This document shows positions 1 through 5,290 of a stretch of 11,403 nucleotides of DNA, piece by piece (within the stretch, counting starts at the first letter, position 1; each line of letters opens with the position of its first letter). The stretch comes from an uncultured Bacteroidales bacterium (lineage in GTDB: Bacteria; Bacteroidota; Bacteroidia; Bacteroidales; Paludibacteraceae): assembly GCA_903912795.1 (NCBI GenBank), contig CAIWIS010000078.1, positions 1-11,403 of the forward strand, in the 5' to 3' direction. A model generated the notes under the pieces. That model ran no database searches. It saw only the letters and a program-made list of their open reading frames with translations, and was not told the origin of the DNA. A program made the translations under genes and the position numbers.

Positions 1-171
1 ATTCAGGTAATGTCGAACCATTCACCCGATGAAATTTTGAATACCGAATTATATTTTATCGACAAAATAGGTTTAAAAGAACACCTCTCTCCTACCCGTT
101 CGAATGGCTTAGTTGCTATGGTTAAACAAATGAAAATGTACGCATTGGCATTCAAAAGTAAAGGAAATTAA
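1..171 (+). CDS. Unidentified protein, C-terminal fragment
   Basis: An open frame enters from the left edge and ends at TAA 169-171, giving 56 residues with no stop before it. The visible tail is mixed hydrophilic and helical, reading roughly IQVMSNHSPDEIL, then a segment with PTRSNG, and ending in KSKGN. I do not recognise the family, and no catalytic motif, signal peptide or membrane segment is visible in this piece. It reads as coding because it stays open across the whole available length, has Bacteroidetes-like codon use, and stops only 5 bases before the convergent mnmE stop, the tight tail-to-tail packing seen elsewhere in this window. The upstream part must be read from the neighbouring sequence before any function is given. 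Confidence 0.6.
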   Translation: MQVMSNHSPDEILNTELYFIDKIGLKEHLSPTRSNGLVAMVKQMKMYALAFKSKGN

Positions 172-176
172 GATAT

Positions 177-1574
177 TTACTTTCCGATACAAAACTTACC
201 AAAGATATTTCCTAGAATTTCATCGTTTGATATTTGTCCGGTAATTTCGCCGAGGAAATGCATGCATTCGCGTATATCCTGCGATAAAAAATCGCCTGAT
301 ATATTATTTTCAAGCCCTTCCGAAACACGTTTAATGGCTTGCAAGGCATGTTCAAGCGCTTCGAAATGGCGTACATTGTTTACAACTACATCGTCGGTCT
401 GAATTTCGGGCAACTGTGAAGCATTTATCAAAGCATTTTCAAGCGCTTCGGTATTTATTCGGTTTTTAGCCGAAATATAAATTCGTTCGCCATCGAACTG
501 ATCAAAAAGATGCGTTAAAACATCGCGTTCGTCTTCGGCAATTTTATCTATTTTATTAAACACTAAAATTACTTTTTTACCAGCAGCACGTTTTTGAATA
601 CGCTCAGTTAACCATTCAATATGCTCGCTAAGCTCAGTACAATCAAGAATCCAAAGCACAATGCTAGCTTGTTCAATCTTTTGATAGGTGCGTTCAATAC
701 CCATATTCTCAATTTTATCTTTGGTATTGCGTATGCCGGCAGTATCAATAAATCGGAAATTAATTCCTTTAATCGAAATAATATCTTCAATTACATCGCG
801 CGTAGTTCCATGAATATCAGACACTATAGCTCTATCTTCGTTCAAAAGCACATTTAGAAGTGTGGATTTACCTACATTGGTTTCGCCAACTAAAGCCACA
901 GGAATACCATTTTTAAGTGCATTTCCAACAATAAACGAATTTGCCAGACGAGCAATAAGTTGTTCAATATCAGTTGAAAGTTGCTTTAAATGATCGCGGT
1001 TTGCAAACTCAACATCCTCTTCCGAAAAATCGAGTTCCAACTCAACCAACGAAACAAAATTGAGTAATTGTGTTCGAAGTTTTATTAATTCATTCGAAAA
1101 CCCACCACGCATTTGATTCATTGCCATGCGATGCGAAGCAGCTGACGTAGATGCTATTAAATCAGCCACAGCCTCAGCCTGCGAGAGATCCATTTTTCCA
1201 TTCAGAAATGCACGTTGCGTAAATTCACCTGGTTGGGCTAAGGCACAACCACTTTGTATCAACAATTGAAGTATATTTTGCTGAATAAATACAGACCCAT
1301 GACAAGAAATTTCAATCACATCTTCTCCTGTAAACGAATGTGGATTTCGAAAAACGGCTACCAATACTTCGTCGATAATTTCACCTGACTTATTTACAAT
1401 ATTTCCAAAACTAACCGTATTGGCAGCCTGTATCAATAAGCTTTGTTCTTTGTTTTTAGGCTTGTAAACGGTATCACAAATTTCAAATGCTTGCTGTCCC
1501 GAAACGCGAATTACAGCTATACCCCCTGTTCCGGGCGCTGTTGAAATGGCTGCAATGGTCGAATTGGTTATCAT
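177..1574 (-). CDS. mnmE: tRNA uridine-5-carboxymethylaminomethyl(34) synthesis GTPase MnmE
   Basis: Cytoplasmic GTPase that, with MnmG, adds the carboxymethylaminomethyl group at C5 of wobble uridine 34 in a subset of tRNAs, using a methylene-tetrahydrofolate-derived carbon. The 465-residue product has the family's usual length and layout. The N-terminal folate-binding domain (about 1-120) includes APGTGGIAVIRVSG and PGEFTQRAFLNGKMDLSQAEAV. A helical domain is split around a Ras-like G domain. G-motifs are GETNVGKS (230-237), GTTRD (256-260), DTAG (277-280), NKID (340-343) and SAK (368-370). The C-terminal CIGK (462-465) supplies the conserved cysteine. The frame stays open 38 codons further upstream, but MITNSTIAAIST is the canonical MnmE beginning and a promoter-like TATCTTTG lies inside the upstream extension, so the start at 1574 is preferred. 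No partner mnmG is in the window. Confidence 0.97.
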   Translation of the reverse strand: MITNSTIAAISTAPGTGGIAVIRVSGQQAFEICDTVYKPKNKEQSLLIQAANTVSFGNIVNKSGEIIDEVLVAVFRNPHSFTGEDVIEISCHGSVFIQQNILQLLIQSGCALAQPGEFTQRAFLNGKMDLSQAEAVADLIASTSAASHRMAMNQMRGGFSNELIKLRTQLLNFVSLVELELDFSEEDVEFANRDHLKQLSTDIEQLIARLANSFIVGNALKNGIPVALVGETNVGKSTLLNVLLNEDRAIVSDIHGTTRDVIEDIISIKGINFRFIDTAGIRNTKDKIENMGIERTYQKIEQASIVLWILDCTELSEHIEWLTERIQKRAAGKKVILVFNKIDKIAEDERDVLTHLFDQFDGERIYISAKNRINTEALENALINASQLPEIQTDDVVVNNVRHFEALEHALQAIKRVSEGLENNISGDFLSQDIRECMHFLGEITGQISNDEILGNIFGKFCIGK

Positions 1575-1601
1575 AAAAATGAATTTATTATCAAAAGTAC
1601 A

Positions 1602-1609
1602 CAAAGATA
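1602..1609 (-). promoter_or_regulatory. Putative -7 promoter element for mnmE
   Basis: On the minus strand this reads TATCTTTG, an exact match to the Bacteroidetes -7 consensus TAnnTTTG. It ends about 28 bases before the chosen mnmE start, implying a leader of roughly 20 bases. I see no good -33 TTTG at the usual 17-23 base spacing, so the assignment rests on the -7 box, its position and its recurrence before other genes here. Confidence 0.55.
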
Positions 1610-1692
1610 TAACAATACAAAGAAAATGCGAAATGTAGTAGCCAAAAATTGATATTATTTCGATTCTTTCGTCCAATTGCCATAACATTTTA

Positions 1693-1700
1693 TATCTTTG
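1693..1700 (+). promoter_or_regulatory. Putative -7 promoter element for the lipoprotein gene
   Basis: TATCTTTG on the plus strand, 35 bases before the ATG of the lipoprotein gene and divergent from the mnmE box about 85 bases away. The -33 region is weak: TTG at 1677-1679 is spaced only 13 bases and TTTCG at 1667-1671 is imperfect. The two boxes make 1575-1735 a compact divergent promoter region. Confidence 0.55.
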
Positions 1701-1735
1701 TACGTTATTAAATCATTCAATAAAATAAATTATTA

Positions 1736-2350
1736 ATGAAACGTATCATCCTATTTTTCACAGTAGCCATCACTTTCCTATCGTGCAAGCCCGATGAGCC
1801 AATAGCAACATATATTTACGAAGCCAAACCGCACTACGACAAGGGATATGTTGAATTTTACGGACCGTATTACGATCAGTTTAATATAAAAAATAATGTC
1901 GTTTCACTTTCGCTTTTCAGCGATTCGCTTAAGATTTCGGATGAAGGTGAGTTGAGTGGATTAGGTCAATACCTAACAATTGACGATATTTTTGTTCCCG
2001 ATGGCGTTGATTATTTAGCAGAGGGAGAGTATGTTGCAGACAGCACATCAAAACCATTTACATTTTTCCATGGTCAGAATTTCAAAGTAGATGATCTTAA
2101 AATTGATGTAGGCGCTAGTTTGTATTATTTCGAAAAAAACAAAAACTTTTCGGTAAAAAAACATATTAGTAGAGGTTCGTTTACAGTTAAAATTACTGAT
2201 TCAAAGCATATTATCACATGTAATTTTGTACTATCGGACAGTTCGAAGGTGGAGGGAAGTTTCTCCGACACGCTACCTCATTTTGATTTTTCTTTGCCAA
2301 CAATGAATGGAATTCGACGGAAAGTTATTACTAAAATAGCTTTACAATAG
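1736..2350 (+). CDS. Putative lipoprotein of unknown function
   Basis: 204 residues starting MKRIILFF. A lipoprotein signal peptide is clear: positively charged n-region, hydrophobic stretch, then FLSC with the lipidated cysteine at residue 17, followed by KPDEP. The mature protein is therefore probably anchored in a membrane, perhaps the outer membrane as is common for Bacteroidetes lipoproteins. The remainder alternates short hydrophobic and polar stretches rich in Tyr, Phe, Asp and Ser, which suggests a mostly beta fold, with no cysteine cluster or catalytic motif I recognise. It is transcribed alone from its own promoter-like box, diverges from mnmE and converges on the globin gene with an 11-base gap. 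No family can be named from sequence reading alone. Confidence 0.85.
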   Translation: MKRIILFFTVAITFLSCKPDEPIATYIYEAKPHYDKGYVEFYGPYYDQFNIKNNVVSLSLFSDSLKISDEGELSGLGQYLTIDDIFVPDGVDYLAEGEYVADSTSKPFTFFHGQNFKVDDLKIDVGASLYYFEKNKNFSVKKHISRGSFTVKITDSKHIITCNFVLSDSSKVEGSFSDTLPHFDFSLPTMNGIRRKVITKIALQ

Positions 2351-2361
2351 TTTTTATATAA

Positions 2362-2793
2362 TTATTGTTCAGCATTTACCATCCATGCCGAAAAAACATT
2401 TATATATTCCCAAAACGAGCATATAAGAGTCTCTGTTAATCCTGTTTCGATTAATGCCTGACGATAACACGTAAGCCATACAATTCGACCTTGGGGTGTG
2501 ATTTTAAATGGTGCATGACGGTTAATCATCATGGGTTTCCCCCTATGTTGATTAAAATAATCGGGTCCACCACAAATCTGAATCATAAAATCGGACGAAC
2601 GCAATTTTGCATTTTCAAAATCCTCATCACTTTCAGGGAATAGATGTTTAATATCGCTTAAACGCATTAGGTCATAATGCCTGCTAACCATTTTTCGTAT
2701 TCCTTCTTCACCCAATTGTTTTAAAAAATCTCTTACCGGAATTGTTACATCGGGCCTCTCGCCCATTTTATATTCGTTTATTTTTAATTCCAT
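2362..2793 (-). CDS. Truncated haemoglobin, group II-like
   Basis: A 143-residue haem protein of the 2-on-2 truncated globin family, members of which bind oxygen or nitric oxide and are linked to NO detoxification or oxygen handling; the ligand here is not known. Globin landmarks are visible. Y40 in SRHYDLMRLSDIKHLFP fits the B10 tyrosine. GGPDYFNQHRGKPM (75-88) fits the E-F region. H93 in NRHAPFKI is the proximal F8 histidine. W106 in RIVWL fits the G8 tryptophan typical of group II. Length is slightly above the usual 120-135 residues because of an N-terminal extension of about 20 residues. An alternative start is Met10, but the first ATG is kept because it gives a plausible pre-A segment. 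It diverges from the DUF2148-TSUP operon with only 57 bases between starts; I found no TAnnTTTG box for it. Confidence 0.87.
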   Translation of the reverse strand: MELKINEYKMGERPDVTIPVRDFLKQLGEEGIRKMVSRHYDLMRLSDIKHLFPESDEDFENAKLRSSDFMIQICGGPDYFNQHRGKPMMINRHAPFKITPQGRIVWLTCYRQALIETGLTETLICSFWEYINVFSAWMVNAEQ

Positions 2794-2795
2794 TT

Positions 2796-2824
2796 TTTGT
2801 ATACATTAAAAAAATCTATCTTTG
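2796..2824 (+). promoter_or_regulatory. Putative Bacteroidetes-type promoter for the DUF2148-TSUP operon
   Basis: TTTG at 2796-2799 and TATCTTTG at 2817-2824 are separated by 17 bases, resembling the Bacteroidetes -33 and -7 elements. The -7 box ends 26 bases before the ATG at 2851, so the leader would be about 20 bases. It overlaps the region just upstream of the divergent globin gene, whose start codon ends at 2793. Confidence 0.65.
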
Positions 2825-2850
2825 TAGTTCAAAACAAACTCAAGCTCAAT

Positions 2851-3408
2851 ATGTTTATTAACGAACGTGAAACACGTACCGAAAGACTCTTGGAAGTCGC
2901 TAACAAAATGATGACTGCTGCCCGCACAGCACCTAAAGGCAAAGGTTTTGATATTATCGAAGTAGCAATGATTACCGGCGATGATATTCAGAAAGTTTCG
3001 GACGCAATGTTGGTTTATAGTGAGAAAACCGAACTGAAATTTGTAATGCGCGATGCTGAAAATATTTTACAAGCCGAAGCCATCGTTTTAATTGGTACAC
3101 GTAGTCAGATACATAATCTGAATTGTGGCTATTGTGGATTTTCAACCTGTGCCGAAAAACTTGAATTTAACGACGTACCTTGTGCTATCAATACTGTGGA
3201 TGTTGGAATTGCCATTGGTTCGGCTTGCTCTGTTGCAGCCGACGAGCGTGTGGATAGCCGTATAATGTTTTCGGTAGGACGTGTGGTTCAGGAAATGAAC
3301 TTAATGCCTGGTTGCAGTTCCATTTATGGTATTCCTATCAGTTGTAGTTCTAAAAGTCCATTTTTCGACCGTATTTCAAAAACACCAATTGTTGACCCAA
3401 CAAAATAA
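2851..3408 (+). CDS. DUF2148 ferredoxin-domain protein (putative 4Fe-4S protein)
   Basis: 185-residue soluble protein resembling the DUF2148 family (uncharacterised proteins containing a ferredoxin domain). The N-terminal segment ERLLEVANKMMTAARTAPKGKG (11-32) is the characteristic family opening. Four cysteines, C92, C95, C100 and C111, in the spacing CX2CX4CX10C within NCGYCGFSTC and beyond, are the probable iron-sulphur ligands. Further cysteines are C126, C155 and C165. No membrane segment or signal is present, so it should be cytoplasmic. Physiological role and redox partner are unknown. The frame extends upstream to a TTG at 2797, but that codon lies in the -33 element and upstream of the -7 box, so the ATG at 2851 is the start. 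It is followed 12 bases later by the transporter gene, forming a likely two-gene operon. Confidence 0.87.
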   Translation: MFINERETRTERLLEVANKMMTAARTAPKGKGFDIIEVAMITGDDIQKVSDAMLVYSEKTELKFVMRDAENILQAEAIVLIGTRSQIHNLNCGYCGFSTCAEKLEFNDVPCAINTVDVGIAIGSACSVAADERVDSRIMFSVGRVVQEMNLMPGCSSIYGIPISCSSKSPFFDRISKTPIVDPTK

Positions 3409-3420
3409 ATCATTACCGGC

Positions 3421-4236
3421 ATGGAACTTATAGAATTTTTATTACTTGGTATTGCAGCCGGAATTTTATCGGGTTTATTTGGTATTGGTGGTGGTATTGT
3501 AATGGTTCCAACACTTATTGCCATATTTGGTATGGATATTTTGAATGCTAATGCTACTTCACTAGCTGCCATGCTATTACCTGTAGGTGTTTTTGGTGTT
3601 ATTGCCTATTACAAAGCCGGTTTAATTAACATTAAAGATTCGCTGTGGATTGCATTGGGCTTATTTGCAGGTTCATTTCTGGGTGGCGAATTTGCCGTAA
3701 ATGTAAGTGAAAGTATTCTTGCCAAACTATACTCAGGCTTTTTATTATACATTGCGCTTAGCTATTTCGATTTTTTTGCAAAAATAGGAACTTTACGTAA
3801 AAAATACCTAGGTTCGAATAGCAATAATGACAAAACGGGAAATGTTGAAAAACCAGCTTTAAAAATTAGGAAAAACAAATGGTTTTATTTTATTCTGGTT
3901 GGTTTTGCTGCCGGCATATTTGCAGGTATGTTTGGCAAAGGTGGTGGAATTATTATTGTGCCCATACTTATCAGTCTTTTTCGTTACGAAGGTAAAATGG
4001 CTGTAGCCACTTCATTGGCTGCACTGCAACTTCCGGTAGGTCTGCCTAGTGTTTTAATTTATGCTGATAAAGGATATTTGAATATTGGGATAGCCGCAAT
4101 AATTGCACTCGGAATGGTTATTGGTGCTTTAATTGGCTCAAAACTAGGCATTAAATTACCTACTAACGCATTCAAAAAATTCTACGCTGTATTTTTGTTG
4201 ATTGTTGCTATTTATATGATCGTAGGCTATTTATAA
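3421..4236 (+). CDS. TauE/SafE (TSUP) family membrane transporter
   Basis: 271-residue polytopic inner-membrane protein of the TSUP family, whose studied members export or import sulphite, sulphoacetate, taurine-derived anions or other organic anions; the substrate here cannot be read from sequence. The internal duplication typical of the family is plain: GLFGIGGGIVMVP at 18-30 and GMFGKGGGIIIVP at 169-181, each followed by an ATSLAA motif (45-50 and 196-201) and then LPVG (53-56 and 204-207). Hydrophobic stretches suggest about 8-10 membrane segments. A basic, polar central loop at about 121-153 separates the two halves. It is probably cotranscribed with the DUF2148 gene 12 bases upstream. 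Its 3' end overlaps the convergent methylase gene by 10 bases. Confidence 0.92.
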   Translation: MELIEFLLLGIAAGILSGLFGIGGGIVMVPTLIAIFGMDILNANATSLAAMLLPVGVFGVIAYYKAGLINIKDSLWIALGLFAGSFLGGEFAVNVSESILAKLYSGFLLYIALSYFDFFAKIGTLRKKYLGSNSNNDKTGNVEKPALKIRKNKWFYFILVGFAAGIFAGMFGKGGGIIIVPILISLFRYEGKMAVATSLAALQLPVGLPSVLIYADKGYLNIGIAAIIALGMVIGALIGSKLGIKLPTNAFKKFYAVFLLIVAIYMIVGYL

Positions 4237-4928
4237 AGAATAAAAATAGTGGGTCTTTTACTCAAATCCGGCACATTTCCTTTCCAAGCTTTTACTGTTT
4301 TAGTAACAATAAACTCGGTTTCGAGTGTAATGTCGGCTGCAATGCAAAGTTTTGTATTGGGTTGGCAGTTGTTTAAAATATCATCCAGCATTTTCATATT
4401 ACGATAAGGCGTTTCGATGAAAAGCTGCGACTGACTTTCGGAATAGATTCGATTTTCGAGTTTTTTCAATGCTTTTACTCTATCGGTAGGCTGTACAGGC
4501 AAATAACCTACAAATGCAAAACTCTGTCCATTAAAACCCGAAGCCATCAATGCTAACAATATGGACGATGGGCCAATAAGAGGAACTACCTTAAACTGTT
4601 GACTTTGAGCCATTGCCACCACATCGGCACCAGGGTCGGCAATTGCCGGACAACCTGCTTCGGAAATTACACCCATATCATGCCCTTGTGTCATAGGTTT
4701 AATATACGAGCTTAACTCAGTAGCCGTAGTGTGCTGATTAAGAACAAAAAAAGTCAAATCGTCAATCACAATAGCCGGATTTACTTTTTTCAGAAATCGG
4801 CGTGCTGAACGCAAGTCCTCCACAATAAAATATTTTATCGAAGAAACAATCTCGGTATTGTATTGAGGTAAAATTCGATCGAAGTTTGTTTCACCAAGCG
4901 AACAAGGTATAAGATAAAGTGTTGACAT
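4227..4928 (-). CDS. RsmI-like SAM-dependent methyltransferase (tetrapyrrole methylase fold)
   Basis: 233-residue methylase related to RsmI, which 2'-O-methylates C1402 of 16S rRNA. Diagnostic segments are VISEAGCPAIADPGA (87-101), matching the RsmI SDAGTPLISDPG motif; LIGPSSILLALMASGF (117-132), matching PGPSA..SASGL; FVGYLP (139-144); and FIETPYR (170-176), matching the RsmI E-hR motif. It begins at MSTLYLIPCSLGE without the usual longer lead and ends after RPTIFILYK, so it is about 50 residues shorter than typical RsmI (about 280) and lacks the C-terminal extension. It is therefore more likely a Bacteroidetes RsmI paralogue than canonical RsmI, and the substrate is uncertain. Its 3' end overlaps the TSUP gene by 10 bases tail to tail. 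The upstream side is a repeat-rich, gene-free stretch. Confidence 0.88.
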   Translation of the reverse strand: MSTLYLIPCSLGETNFDRILPQYNTEIVSSIKYFIVEDLRSARRFLKKVNPAIVIDDLTFFVLNQHTTATELSSYIKPMTQGHDMGVISEAGCPAIADPGADVVAMAQSQQFKVVPLIGPSSILLALMASGFNGQSFAFVGYLPVQPTDRVKALKKLENRIYSESQSQLFIETPYRNMKMLDDILNNCQPNTKLCIAADITLETEFIVTKTVKAWKGNVPDLSKRPTIFILYK

Positions 4929-4936
4929 CTATTAAA

Positions 4937-4957
4937 TTAGAAGTTAGAAGTTAGAAA
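4937..4957. repeat. Short heptamer tandem repeat
   Basis: Three adjacent 7-base units, TTAGAAG, TTAGAAG and TTAGAAA, begin 8 bases upstream of the methylase start codon. They lie where the leader or promoter of that gene should be, and no TAnnTTTG box is visible there. Repeat number could vary by slippage; no function is shown. Confidence 0.7.
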
Positions 4958-4980
4958 TAATGTTATACAGGCAATTTCTA

Positions 4981-5181
4981 GTGTTATGTTAGTTGAATCA
5001 TGGCGCATTTATTAAATTGCCGCCCCAGCAATTTATTCCGATATATCGGAATGGGGTGGATGAATTGAAAATTCACAAAGGGCTTTAGCCAAATATAGTA
5101 TAGTTTTTTGGCTAAAGCCGAAGACCATTTTACAATTTTCAGGCAGCTAAAGCAGCCGGCAATTTATATCTAACATAACAC
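4981..5181. repeat. 201-bp palindrome-rich element with 12-bp terminal inverted repeats
   Basis: Perfect inverted ends GTGTTATGTTAG (4981-4992) and CTAACATAACAC (5170-5181) bound a non-coding block full of nested symmetry. A second pair, TAAATTGCCG (5013-5022) with CGGCAATTTA (5157-5166), can extend the closing stem. Inside are the 18-base palindrome ATTCCGATATATCGGAAT (5035-5052), flanked by CCCC (5023-5026) and GGGG (5053-5056); TGAATT-gaa-AATTCA (5061-5075); a 13-bp hairpin at 5081-5119; and GGCAGCTAAAGCAGCC (5142-5157), symmetric with one A/A mismatch. The core GCTTTAGC or its complement occurs three times (5082, 5111, 5146). No open frame, transposase or clear target duplication is seen. 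It resembles REP/BIME-like or MITE-like intergenic repeats; which of these is inference. Confidence 0.75.
5081..5119. terminator. Strong hairpin inside the repeat element, possible bidirectional terminator
   Basis: GGCTTTAGCCAAA (5081-5093) pairs perfectly with TTTGGCTAAAGCC (5107-5119), leaving a 13-base AT-rich loop. It is the most stable-looking local stem in the gene-free stretch downstream of the ABC-F gene. There is no clean U-tract after either arm, so a terminator role is only a possibility; it may simply be part of the repeat element. Confidence 0.35.
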
Positions 5182-5290
5182 AGTACAAGTCAAAAACTAG
5201 TAATATGTTGAAAGCAAAAATTATGTGAATAAAAATATATCGAAAGACTTAATCTTAATTGCACTAAAATCAAAAAAAATAAGCAGATAA
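5182..5290. other. AT-rich non-coding spacer with nothing recognised
   Basis: Together with the tandem repeat and the inverted-repeat element, this completes the 362-base gene-free stretch 4929-5290. The segment is strongly AT-rich with an A-run near 5272-5279. I see no promoter box, stem with U-tract, RNA gene or credible small reading frame in it. Confidence 0.6.

Noticed and set aside
716..723. TATCTTTG on the plus strand inside mnmE
   Set aside because: It is explained by mnmE codons (a Lys-Asp-Lys segment after the DTAG motif) read in reverse, and no plausible plus-strand gene follows it. It shows that the octamer alone can occur by chance.
2344..2368. ACAATA / TATTGT inverted repeat between the lipoprotein and globin stops as a bidirectional terminator
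   Set aside because: The stem is only 6 AT-rich base pairs with a 13-base loop and no GC core, too weak to call a terminator.
3324..3572. Minus-strand 82-codon frame across the DUF2148/TSUP junction
   Set aside because: It covers the ends of two well-supported genes on the other strand, is Pro/Ile-rich as expected from antisense Gly codons, and resembles no protein family.
4981..5181. The inverted-repeat block as an autonomous insertion sequence
   Set aside because: At 201 bp it has no coding capacity, and I see no direct target duplication flanking the 12-bp ends, so it is reported only as a repeat element.
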